Shown here one piece after another: positions 8,003 to 13,574 of a stretch of DNA of 13,574 nt. A program made the translations under genes and the position numbers. The first letter of the stretch is position 1. Each line of letters starts with the position of its first letter. The DNA lies in NCBI GenBank assembly GCA_946623365.1, contig CAMORE010000050.1, positions 1 through 13,574 on the forward strand, written 5' to 3'. The notes beneath the pieces were generated by a model, which did no database searches, was not told the origin of the DNA, and saw only the letters and a list, made by a program, of their open reading frames with translations. This DNA is from an uncultured Acinetobacter sp. (GTDB lineage Bacteria > Cyanobacteriota > Vampirovibrionia > Gastranaerophilales > Gastranaerophilaceae).

Positions 8003-8629
8003 ATGGACGGAATAGCTTCAATTCTTGTTGTAGACGATAATCCAAAATATTTAAAAGACGCATTGCCCATGTACGGATATGAGGTAACCGTTGCTGAGGA
8101 TGGTATTGAAGCATTAAAAATTTTAGGTGATGAAAAAAACCATTTTGACTTGATTTTACTTGATGTAATGATGCCAAATATGGACGGATGGGACACTTTA
8201 AAGGCAATCAGAAAAAATCAGCGAATACAATATATTCCTGTAATAATGATAACTGCTGTGAGTGAAGAACAGAAAGTCGTGTCGGGTCTAAAGATTGGCG
8301 CAGATGATTATATTGTTAAACCGTTTATTTTACCAAATTTATTGGCACGTATTGAAGCTGTATTAAGAAGAAGTAAGTGGCAAGCCGACTTATCTCAAAA
8401 AAAAGAACGTACGATAAATAAAAATGTTAATATTGAAGTTCTTACACCTAAAGAAAAAGAAGTGTTATCATTACTTGCAAAAGGTGCAAATAATCAAGAA
8501 ATTGCAAATCAATTGTGTGTTCAAGATGTTACAATTAAAACACATCTTAATAGTATATTTAAAAAACTAAAAGTGTCTAATAGAACGCAAGCTGTACTAT
8601 TAGCAATGGAAATCAATTTAATTAATTAG
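8003..8629 (+). CDS. Second response regulator: CheY/OmpR-like receiver plus LuxR helix-turn-helix
   Basis: The protein has 208 residues and starts one base after the preceding gene. The receiver domain (about 6-124) has D11-D12, phospho-acceptor D54 (LLDVMMPNMDGWD), T84 and K106 (YIVKPF). It ends in L-L-A-R-I-E-A-V-L-R-R, a form typical of OmpR/PleD-like receivers rather than NarL ones. The output domain (about 146-205) is nevertheless LuxR-type: LTPKEKEVLSLLAKG, NNQEIANQL, VTIKTHLNSIFKKL. The same architecture occurs in cyanobacterial Rre1 and plastid Ycf29, but I cannot show orthology. It differs clearly from the neighbouring regulator, so it is not a recent duplicate. It may form homodimers, or cross-talk with the first regulator (inference). 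Confidence 0.93.
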   Translation: MDGIASILVVDDNPKYLKDALPMYGYEVTVAEDGIEALKILGDEKNHFDLILLDVMMPNMDGWDTLKAIRKNQRIQYIPVIMITAVSEEQKVVSGLKIGADDYIVKPFILPNLLARIEAVLRRSKWQADLSQKKERTINKNVNIEVLTPKEKEVLSLLAKGANNQEIANQLCVQDVTIKTHLNSIFKKLKVSNRTQAVLLAMEINLIN

Positions 8630-8640
8630 GAGAATATCAC

Positions 8641-9168
8641 ATGCTTTCAAAAGAAGAATTAGCAGAACTTGTTATAAATAATGTTGATAATTTTAATGAA
8701 GAAATCAGAAGTATATCAGGGGGAGCAGATCTTTCCGAAACTGATTTTTCAAATGTAAATATTGAAGGTGCAGAATTTGTGAATGCGGATTTGACTTCTT
8801 CATCTTTTGCGGATTCTCACTTGACAGCTGTAAAGTTTGAGGGGTGTGATTTGACATCTGTAGATTTTACCAGAGCAACTTTAATAGAATGTTCTTTTTA
8901 CGAATCCGTTTTAAACGGAACAGATTTTAGTTATGCAACTGTTGACTATGGTAATTTTGCTGATGCTGATTTAGCAGGTGCAATTTTTCAAAGTGCTGAT
9001 TTGTCAAACTCTGATTTTACTACTTCTGAAAACTTAAATGCTTGCAGATTTGATGAAGATACTATATGGCCTGATAACGAAAATTTACCGGAAGATTTCG
9101 ATACAAGTTATTCTTCGGATTTATCTTCTTTAAAAGATGATGATGATTATGAACAGTCTGATTATTAG
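8641..9168 (+). CDS. Acidic pentapeptide-repeat protein
   Basis: The protein has 175 residues; AGGAG lies 8 bases before the ATG, 11 bases after the second regulator. Residues about 29-128 form 20 unbroken pentapeptide repeats. The central position alternates between an aliphatic residue (L31, I41, L51, L61, and so on to L121) and Phe (F36 to F126, every tenth residue). Such repeats fold into a right-handed quadrilateral beta-helix, here five coils. The start (1-25) looks helical. The C-terminal part contains DTIWPDNENLPEDFD, similar to the T-x-W-P tails of cyanobacterial pentapeptide proteins, and ends in a very acidic D-D-D-D-Y tail. No signal peptide is seen, so it is cytosolic. Function is unknown; some acidic family members (Qnr, MfpA) mimic DNA. 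Confidence 0.92.
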   Translation: MLSKEELAELVINNVDNFNEEIRSISGGADLSETDFSNVNIEGAEFVNADLTSSSFADSHLTAVKFEGCDLTSVDFTRATLIECSFYESVLNGTDFSYATVDYGNFADADLAGAIFQSADLSNSDFTTSENLNACRFDEDTIWPDNENLPEDFDTSYSSDLSSLKDDDDYEQSDY

Positions 9169-9185
9169 TAATCTGTATTATATAC

Positions 9186-9214
9186 TTGCAATTAAAATTC
9201 TTTTAAGTTAGACT
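9186..9214 (+). promoter_or_regulatory. Possible rpmB promoter
   Basis: TTGCAA (9186-9191) and TAGACT (9209-9214) are spaced 17 bases apart, each matching four of six consensus bases. No terminator is visible between the pentapeptide gene and rpmB, so read-through from the upstream cluster is also possible. Confidence 0.4.
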
Positions 9215-9249
9215 GGGATTACACTAGATTAGAAAGAAGGAATAGAATT

Positions 9250-9444
9250 ATGGGTAAAAAATGTGAAATATGTGGAAAAGGTGATTTAAAGGCTGCAAAG
9301 CTTACGTTCTCACATAAACAAATTGTAAAAAGACAATCACCAAATATACAAGAAATTCGTGTTATGGATAACAACGGACATGCAGTAAAAAAATGCGTAT
9401 GTACTTCTTGTTTAAAAGCAGGAAAAGTTCAAAAAGCAATATAA
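9250..9444 (+). CDS. rpmB: 50S ribosomal protein L28, zinc-binding form
   Basis: The protein has 64 residues, in the normal range for short L28 proteins. GAAGGAA lies about 7 bases before the ATG. It starts M-G-K-K-C-E-I-C-G-K, and the cysteine pairs C5/C8 and C51/C54 (C-T-S-C) form the zinc ribbon of the C+ type; a third Cys (C49) lies just before the second pair. The middle carries the basic rRNA-binding stretch with N-I-Q-E-I-R-V. It is a structural component of the large subunit. It is a single gene closed by its own terminator, not next to rpmG. Retention of all four cysteines points to a zinc-dependent paralogue; a zinc-free duplicate elsewhere cannot be judged. Confidence 0.96.
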   Translation: MGKKCEICGKGDLKAAKLTFSHKQIVKRQSPNIQEIRVMDNNGHAVKKCVCTSCLKAGKVQKAI

Positions 9445-9465
9445 AGCTGTAAAATTTAAATTTAT

Positions 9466-9505
9466 AATAAAGCTGCTTGCATAATTTAATGCAGGCAGCT
9501 TTATT
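9466..9505 (+). terminator. rpmB hairpin terminator
   Basis: A 17-bp stem (9466-9482 with 9489-9505, one G-T wobble) encloses a 6-base loop. The core is AGCTGCTTGCAT/ATGCAGGCAGCT and the T-rich part is in and just after the 3' arm. It starts 21 bases beyond the rpmB stop. Confidence 0.8.
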
Positions 9506-9537
9506 AAGTTTTGTAACAAATTTATTAAATTGTGAAA

Positions 9538-9566
9538 TTGAGAAGCTTTTATATACTTTATATATA
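9538..9566 (+). promoter_or_regulatory. Promoter of the small EF-hand gene
   Basis: TTGAGA (9538-9543) and TATATA (9561-9566) have a 17-base spacer, directly after the rpmB terminator and 33 bases before the next start codon. Confidence 0.55.
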
Positions 9567-9599
9567 TGTAAGATGAATATAAGTATAAGGAGCTAAATT

Positions 9600-9896
9600 A
9601 TGTCAGCGGATATTAGTAAAAATGATTTAAGTAATTTTTTCATTCACAAGTTGCATGCAACTAAGATTAGTTTTTCAGAAGCAAAAAAAATGGGCATAGA
9701 TGTTAATGAATACAAATATGCTGATACAAATGATGATAATTCATTTGATATAGATGAGATAGCAGATGTAAAAGAATTATATGCGGCTTTTACAGCAATT
9801 GTGCAAAGTGAGCAGGAAGATGACGTAAAAGACGAAGATAAAGAGAAAGATGAACTAAATAAAGTAGCGGATAAATCCGGAGCAGGTGCTGCATAG
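9600..9896 (+). CDS. Small acidic protein with one EF-hand-like calcium loop
   Basis: The protein has 98 residues; AAGGAG precedes the ATG by 7 bases. Residues 42-53 (DTNDDNSFDIDE) fit a 12-residue EF-hand loop: Asp, Asn and Asp at positions 1, 3 and 5, a hydrophobic residue at 8, Asp at 9 and Glu at 12. The only clear deviation is Asn instead of Gly at position 6. Helical segments flank it (about 24-36 and 52-70), as in an EF-hand or half a dockerin. The C-terminal 30 residues are Asp/Glu/Lys-rich and disordered-looking, ending G-A-G-A-A. No signal peptide or membrane segment is seen. It forms a single-gene unit with a promoter and a terminator. Calcium binding is inferred from the loop only; a single hand often pairs in a dimer. 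Function is unknown. Confidence 0.8.
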   Translation: MSADISKNDLSNFFIHKLHATKISFSEAKKMGIDVNEYKYADTNDDNSFDIDEIADVKELYAAFTAIVQSEQEDDVKDEDKEKDELNKVADKSGAGAA

Positions 9897-9946
9897 CATT
9901 TGCGAAGAATAAGAAGAAAAGAGTTATAAATTTAATAAGAAAAATC

Positions 9947-9977
9947 AGGCAAAACATTTAGTTTTGCCTTTTTTTTT
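9947..9977 (+). terminator. Intrinsic terminator after the EF-hand gene
   Basis: A 9-bp perfect stem AGGCAAAAC/GTTTTGCCT (9947-9955 and 9961-9969) with a 5-base loop is followed by a run of nine T (9969-9977). It begins 50 bases past the stop codon. Confidence 0.92.
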
Positions 9978-10010
9978 AGTTACAATTCATAAGATAAAAC
10001 TTTGAATATC

Positions 10011-10054
10011 TTGATTGTAAAAAGCTTTAATATTATATAAAAATATGATATAAT
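10011..10054 (+). promoter_or_regulatory. Two candidate promoters for the R3H ATPase gene
   Basis: The first candidate is TTGATT (10011-10016), 17 bases, TATATA (10034-10039). The second is a perfect extended -10, TGATATAAT (10046-10054), whose -35 position is poor. Start sites would fall near 10046 and 10061, so the two transcripts would differ in whether they include the inverted repeat at 10051-10076. Confidence 0.5.
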
Positions 10055-10076
10055 ATGTTTAGGAGATAGCATATTA
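10051..10076 (+). promoter_or_regulatory. Inverted repeat around the leader Shine-Dalgarno
   Basis: TAATATG (10051-10057) and CATATTA (10070-10076) are perfect complements flanking a 12-base loop that contains AGGAG (10061-10065). In RNA this could present or mask the ribosome site; in DNA it overlaps the extended -10 and could be an operator. The stem is A/T-rich, so its stability is modest. Confidence 0.35.
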
Positions 10077-10121
10077 ATGGTCGTGTGCCATCTGTATATA
10101 TGGAAAGGCTTTATATATTAA
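10077..10121 (+). CDS. Possible 14-codon leader peptide
   Basis: The frame ATG GTC GTG ... TAT TAA encodes MVVCHLYIWKGFIY and follows AGGAG, with 11 bases between the AGGAG and the ATG. Its stop ends one base before the ATG of the R3H ATPase. That gene's own nearest purine-rich site (GGAAAGG) is about 14 bases from its start, which is too far to be ideal. Reinitiation after this short ORF could therefore supply the ribosomes. No run of one amino acid suggests classical attenuation. It could also be chance. Confidence 0.4.
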   Translation: MVVCHLYIWKGFIY

Positions 10122-10122
10122 A

Positions 10123-11721
10123 ATGATGAGTAGTATGGAATTCCAAAATGACCTCGAAAAGCTTATAGCAGTCATGCCCCCAAAGGTTGTATCATACATA
10201 TGTAATGCAAGTTTAAATGATGTTATAGAAATTGTTTTGGATATCGGAAGGATTCCTGAAATCCGTCATTCCGGCGGTAAAATTGAGAAATTGGGCGATT
10301 CTGTTGTAGAAGAAAGTGATATTGAATACGTAATATCAAGAATTCAGCCATTTACACACGATAATAGATCAGGAATTCCGGGTACTCTACACCGTATTAG
10401 CGGAATCAAGAACAGGCAAGGAACTGTTATAGGTTTGACCTGCCGAATTGGTCGAGTTGTAACAGGAACCATAGCTTGTATAAAAGATTTTTGTACTCAA
10501 GGTAAAAGTATCTTGTTTCTGGGTCCACCCGGGGTTGGTAAGACAACAAAGTTAAGAGAAATATCCAGACTTGTTGCTGATGAACTCGGCAAAAGAGTAG
10601 TGATAGTTGATACTTCAAATGAAATTGCCGGAGATGGAGATGTTCCTCATCCTGCGGTAGGTTCTTCAAGAAGAATGCAGGTCGCACAGCCTGAACTGCA
10701 GAAGGATATAATGATTGAAGCTGTTGAGAATCATACTCCTGAAGTTATTGTTGTAGATGAAATCGGTACAGAGGCGGAAACACAGGCAGCAAGAACTATT
10801 GCAGAACGTGGTGTTATGCTGATTGCAACAGCACATGGTAATTGTCTTGAAAGTTTAATTAAAAATCCTACTTTATCAGACTTGGTTGGTGGAATTCAGT
10901 CTGTTACATTAGGTGATGATGAAGCAAAACGAAGAGCTTCTCAAAAGACAGTATTGGAAAGAGAAAAACAGCCGACATTTGACATTGTAATTGAAATTAT
11001 GGATAGAAATACTCTTGCCGTATATAAAAATACGTCTGAGGCTGTAGATTATATCTTAAGAGGATGGCCGATTAGACCTGAAATACGGAAGGTAGATTCA
11101 AAAGTTACAGAACCTGTCAAAGAGCTTAAACAGGAGTTACAAAATGAATTAAAGACCCAAACAGCGGATACTCCTAAAGATAATAAAATGAATTTTACGT
11201 TCTCAAGACAAGATTATGTCGAGAAGGTAAAACCTTTGAAGAAGGTATATTTATATGCAGTATCACGTACTATAGTTGAAAAAATTATAGAACGACTTGA
11301 CTTAAATGTAGAAATAACAAGAAATATTGAGGATTCTGATATCGTAATTGCTCACAAAAATTATGCCAAAGGCGGTGCTAAAATTTTGAATAGTGCGCAA
11401 GAATATAGAGTAAGAGTATTTTATGTAAAAACAAACTCCATGGCTCAAATTCAAAAAGTGCTAAAAGACGCACTTGACATACAGCCTGGTGATGTGATTC
11501 CAACACAAGATTATAGAGATGAAGCTGAGGTAGCATTAGATGAAACGAAAGAAGCTATAAAAAAGGTCATGGAAGGAGCTCCTGAAATTGAACTGTTACC
11601 TCAAAATACACAAATAAGAAAACTTCAGCACGAACTTATTGAACAATATAATTTAAAGAGTTTTTCAGTCGGTAACGAACCAAACAGAAGAATAAAAATC
11701 GTAAAAGATAGATTTTCTTAA
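10123..11721 (+). CDS. Ycf45 / SpoIIIAA-like AAA ATPase with C-terminal R3H domain
   Basis: The protein has 532 residues, close to the cyanobacterial family. The N-terminal region (about 1-125) contains the SpoIIIAA-like segments GRIPEIRHSGGK and FTHDNRSGIPGTLHRIS. An ATPase core follows with Walker A GPPGVGKT (134-141), DTSNEIAGDGDVPHP (163-177), Walker B VIVVDEIG (208-215) and ATAHG (235-239). A charged linker (about 323-356) leads to a middle domain and then to an R3H nucleic-acid-binding domain with R499-x3-H503 (RKLQHELIEQYNL) and SVGNEPNRRIKI. R3H domains bind single-stranded nucleic acid, so a role in DNA or RNA handling is likely, but the family's function is not established to my knowledge. 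In cyanobacteria and algal plastids the relative is called Ycf45. There is no membrane segment. The three in-frame ATGs at 10123, 10126 and 10135 leave the exact start uncertain. Confidence 0.92.
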   Translation: MMSSMEFQNDLEKLIAVMPPKVVSYICNASLNDVIEIVLDIGRIPEIRHSGGKIEKLGDSVVEESDIEYVISRIQPFTHDNRSGIPGTLHRISGIKNRQGTVIGLTCRIGRVVTGTIACIKDFCTQGKSILFLGPPGVGKTTKLREISRLVADELGKRVVIVDTSNEIAGDGDVPHPAVGSSRRMQVAQPELQKDIMIEAVENHTPEVIVVDEIGTEAETQAARTIAERGVMLIATAHGNCLESLIKNPTLSDLVGGIQSVTLGDDEAKRRASQKTVLEREKQPTFDIVIEIMDRNTLAVYKNTSEAVDYILRGWPIRPEIRKVDSKVTEPVKELKQELQNELKTQTADTPKDNKMNFTFSRQDYVEKVKPLKKVYLYAVSRTIVEKIIERLDLNVEITRNIEDSDIVIAHKNYAKGGAKILNSAQEYRVRVFYVKTNSMAQIQKVLKDALDIQPGDVIPTQDYRDEAEVALDETKEAIKKVMEGAPEIELLPQNTQIRKLQHELIEQYNLKSFSVGNEPNRRIKIVKDRFS

Positions 11722-11831
11722 ATTTTGCAAATTGGAAAATATATTAATAACTTTTTGGGGTTACATTGTATACTTGAAATAGAACAAAAGTAATACTGGA
11801 TTGAGAAAAGATTTATAAGGAGAACACTATT
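11722..11831 (+). other. Short gap before the 90-residue gene
   Basis: No hairpin terminator is seen after the ATPase gene. A TATACT -10-like box preceded by TTG lies in the middle, without a clear -35. The downstream gene may have its own weak promoter or be read through from the ATPase. Confidence 0.3.
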
Positions 11832-12104
11832 ATGGAACAAAACCGTATGAGTGGTGCGTTGTCTTGTCATAACGAAATGTTTGACGAGTTACATCATACA
11901 AATGCTCTGATTTATGTTACATTGAACAGTTGTCAAGAAAGAGAGTTTAGGGGAGAGTATTATGGTATCCCGCCGCAATTTATTTCTATGATAAGTAATG
12001 AACGAAATGAATATATATCACTGCTAACTATTGCATCTGACAAATTAAAGTATATTAATAAGCTTAATCTTAATATGGAACGAGAAATTACGTCGTTATA
12101 TTAG
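11832..12104 (+). CDS. Hypothetical small protein
   Basis: This 90-residue protein is not recognised. A strong Shine-Dalgarno (AAGGAG) lies 10 bases before the ATG, which supports a real gene. The N-terminal part has H-N-E-M-F-D-E-L-H-H, the centre has E-Y-Y-G-I-P-P-Q-F-I-S-M-I-S-N-E-R-N-E-Y, and the C-terminal third (about 57-88) looks like a long amphipathic helix. Two Cys (C12, C33) and several His are present, but no metal-binding pattern is clear. There is no signal peptide or membrane segment, so it is probably cytosolic. Its last 9 bases overlap the 3' end of the convergent transporter gene. It may belong to the transcript of the R3H ATPase. Confidence 0.7.
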   Translation: MEQNRMSGALSCHNEMFDELHHTNALIYVTLNSCQEREFRGEYYGIPPQFISMISNERNEYISLLTIASDKLKYINKLNLNMEREITSLY

Positions 12105-13364
12105 TACGCATACAATAGCCGCTGAGAGATAACAGCTAAGAGTTCCGATTATTAATGCTCTTACGCTTAGTCTTGCAATGTTTTTCCTTTGGTTAGGAGC
12201 AAGCTCTCCTATACCTCCGATTTGAATTGCTATAGAACCGAAATTTGCAAAACTGCACAATGCAAAACTGGCCAGCATAAAGCTTTTAGGTGAAATCGTA
12301 CTTGAAACTTTTATTAAATTAACATATGCAACCATTTCATTTAATACAATCTTTTGACCCATCAATGAGCCTACTATTGCAGAATCTTTAAATGGCACAC
12401 CGATAATTAAAGCAAACCACATAAAAATTTTGCCTAAAATATAGCTTAAAGACAGGTGATTTAAGAATGCAAGATGTGAACATCCCGGAATATATTTATA
12501 TAATAATGCACCGCCAATTCCTAAAACCCAGTCTATAAATGCTACAAGGGCTACAAGAGCAAGTATCATAGCTATAATATTTATAGCAACTCTCATCCCG
12601 TCTGCTGCGCCGTTTGAGATAGCTTCAAATACATTTATGTAGGTTCTTCGTCTTGATATTTTAATATTGTCTCTGGTTTCAGGTTCTCTTGTCTCAGGAT
12701 ATACAATTTTAGCCAGTATAAGAGCGCCTGGTACTGCCATGACCGAAGAAGCCAGAATGTATTGCGCAGGAATTCCCATGCCAATATATATAGGCATAAG
12801 TGAACCTGAAATGCATGCCAAGCTTCCTGATAAAGATGCAAGTAACTCAGAACGAGTTAATTTTTCCAAATACGGCTTAATCATTATTTGTGCTACTACG
12901 TTTCCTACAAATGCACTTGCGACATTTGATAATGCTTCAGCACCTGATACTCTCATTATTTTATTCATAGCTTTACCGAGAACAGCTACTACACGCTGCA
13001 TAATTCCGTAGTAATATAAAATATTGACTAATACCATCATGAAAATATTTGCGCATATAAGTTGAAGTGCAAATATAGTTCCGCTATGTTCAAACAGTTC
13101 TGCGAGTCTGCTGCTGTGTAATAACGGACCAAAAACAAAAATCCCGCCTTCAACTGCAAAATCCAATATTTTTTGTATAAAGAGTCCTATGCATAGAAAA
13201 ATCTTTTGTCCCAGAGGTACTTTAAATATAAATAATGCCAGCGTGACCTGTAATATAAAGCCAACAACAATAGTTCTGTAATTAATTGCTTTTTTATTAT
13301 TTGACATAAGAAATGCAATTAAAAAAATTATAAATATGCCAACGAGTCCAACAAATCTTTCCAT
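12096..13364 (-). CDS. CNT-family nucleoside transporter with altered HP1 motif
   Basis: The protein has 422 residues, the usual length for bacterial NupC-type carriers; AGGAG lies 9 bases before the ATG at 13364. Many hydrophobic segments mark it as an inner-membrane protein. Family signatures are VEGGIFVFGPL (71-81), VSGAEAL (139-145), KPYL, ILASSVMAVPGAL, PETREPE, LNEMVAY (341-347) and ALCSFANFGSIAIQIGGIG (368-386). These transporters import nucleosides with sodium or protons. In the second binding motif E343, F372, N374 and S377 are kept. In the first (hairpin 1), where the family normally has G-Q-T-E-A-P, this protein has G-N-V-V-A-Q (154-159), so residues that contact the nucleoside base and help ion coupling are changed. 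It is a nucleoside or related substrate carrier; exact substrate is uncertain. It is a single gene. Confidence 0.93.
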   Translation of the reverse strand: MERFVGLVGIFIIFLIAFLMSNNKKAINYRTIVVGFILQVTLALFIFKVPLGQKIFLCIGLFIQKILDFAVEGGIFVFGPLLHSSRLAELFEHSGTIFALQLICANIFMMVLVNILYYYGIMQRVVAVLGKAMNKIMRVSGAEALSNVASAFVGNVVAQIMIKPYLEKLTRSELLASLSGSLACISGSLMPIYIGMGIPAQYILASSVMAVPGALILAKIVYPETREPETRDNIKISRRRTYINVFEAISNGAADGMRVAINIIAMILALVALVAFIDWVLGIGGALLYKYIPGCSHLAFLNHLSLSYILGKIFMWFALIIGVPFKDSAIVGSLMGQKIVLNEMVAYVNLIKVSSTISPKSFMLASFALCSFANFGSIAIQIGGIGELAPNQRKNIARLSVRALIIGTLSCYLSAAIVCVLI

Positions 13365-13389
13365 ATTTCTTAACTCCTAATAATAAAAA

Positions 13390-13398
13390 ATTATATCA
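13390..13398 (-). promoter_or_regulatory. Extended -10 of the transporter gene
   Basis: Read on the - strand, TGATATAAT is a perfect extended -10 about 26 bases upstream of the ATG. The -35 position is A-rich and poor, as often with extended -10 promoters. Confidence 0.45.
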
Positions 13399-13455
13399 AA
13401 AAAATATAAATATTTTATGTATCAGTTTTTTAATGATTATAATAATCTTTTGTAG

Positions 13456-13483
13456 TTGACAAAAAATCTTGATATTTTATGAT
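13456..13483 (+). promoter_or_regulatory. tRNA-Gln promoter
   Basis: A perfect TTGACA (13456-13461) and TATGAT (13478-13483, five of six consensus bases) are 16 bases apart. The predicted start near 13490 is about ten bases before the mature tRNA end. This is the best -35/-10 pair in the window. Confidence 0.8.
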
Positions 13484-13500
13484 ATAAGTGTAAAATACGT

Positions 13501-13573
13501 TGGGACGTCGCCAAGTGGTAAGGCAGCTGGTTTTGGTCCAGCCATCTCGGAGGTTCGAATCCTTCCGTCCCAG
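13501..13573 (+). tRNA. trnQ: tRNA-Gln (anticodon TTG)
   Basis: A full cloverleaf can be drawn. The acceptor stem is TGGGACG/CGTCCCA (13501-13507 and 13566-13572). The D arm is 13510-13524. The anticodon stem is GCTGG/CCAGC around the loop TTTTGGT (13531-13537) with anticodon TTG at 13533-13535. The T arm is GGAGG/CCTTC (one G-T pair) with loop TTCGAAT. The discriminator is G13573. The U1-A72 first pair is typical of bacterial tRNA-Gln. The next base is A, so CCA is not encoded and must be added by an enzyme. The variable region comes out as six bases, one more than usual. Confidence 0.96.
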
Positions 13574-13574
13574 A

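Noticed and set aside
7345..8629. Frameshifted single regulator gene
   Set aside because: Both frames are complete, each with its own receiver and helix-turn-helix and all phosphorylation-site residues.
12667..13011. Rightward 114-codon open frame inside the transporter gene
   Set aside because: It is antisense to a strongly conserved CNT gene and has no motif of its own.

Overview
The window is strongly AT-rich bacterial DNA, densely coded, with Shine-Dalgarno sites and GTG as well as ATG starts. Several genes have a cyanobacterial flavour: an ATPase with an R3H domain of the Ycf45 / SpoIIIAA-like type, a pentapeptide-repeat protein ending in a cyanobacteria-like tail, and a receiver-LuxR regulator built like Rre1/Ycf29. 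There are no photosynthesis genes, and an acyl-CoA dehydratase activase-like protein suggests anaerobic life. The best guess is a non-photosynthetic relative of Cyanobacteria (Melainabacteria / Gastranaerophilales). This is inferred from gene content; no phylogeny was possible.

Layout. 1-1059 (-): 5' part of a stand-alone DUF2229-type protein that leaves the window on the left. 1320-2027 (+): SLT-type lytic transglycosylase with a tandem G-V-N repeat, convergent with an unknown GTG-started gene at 2031-2432 (-). 2597-2637: strong terminator below the trigger factor gene tig (2651-3943, -). 4178-9168 (+): a tight five-gene cluster of GAF/HD-GYP protein, secreted TPR protein, NarL-type response regulator, second receiver-LuxR regulator and acidic pentapeptide-repeat protein. 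The first four genes overlap or nearly abut and the fifth follows after 11 bases. 9250-9444 (+): rpmB (zinc-type L28) with its terminator. 9600-9896 (+): small EF-hand-like protein with promoter and terminator. 10077-11721 (+): a possible 14-codon leader ORF, then the R3H ATPase. 11832-12104 (+): unknown 90-residue protein whose end overlaps the end of a CNT-family nucleoside transporter gene (12096-13364, -). 13501-13573 (+): tRNA-Gln(TTG) with a near-consensus promoter.

How the genes may work together. The most system-like unit is the 4178-9168 cluster. It combines a likely ligand sensor/phosphodiesterase, an exported scaffold and two DNA-binding response regulators without a histidine kinase, and it ends in a repeat protein. 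The other genes are mostly independent units: protein folding (tig), ribosome (rpmB, tRNA-Gln), cell wall (transglycosylase) and nucleoside uptake. The transporter keeps the family's second substrate-binding motif but has lost the usual Q-T-E of the first, so its substrate may be unusual. All noncoding gaps are shorter than 300 bases.
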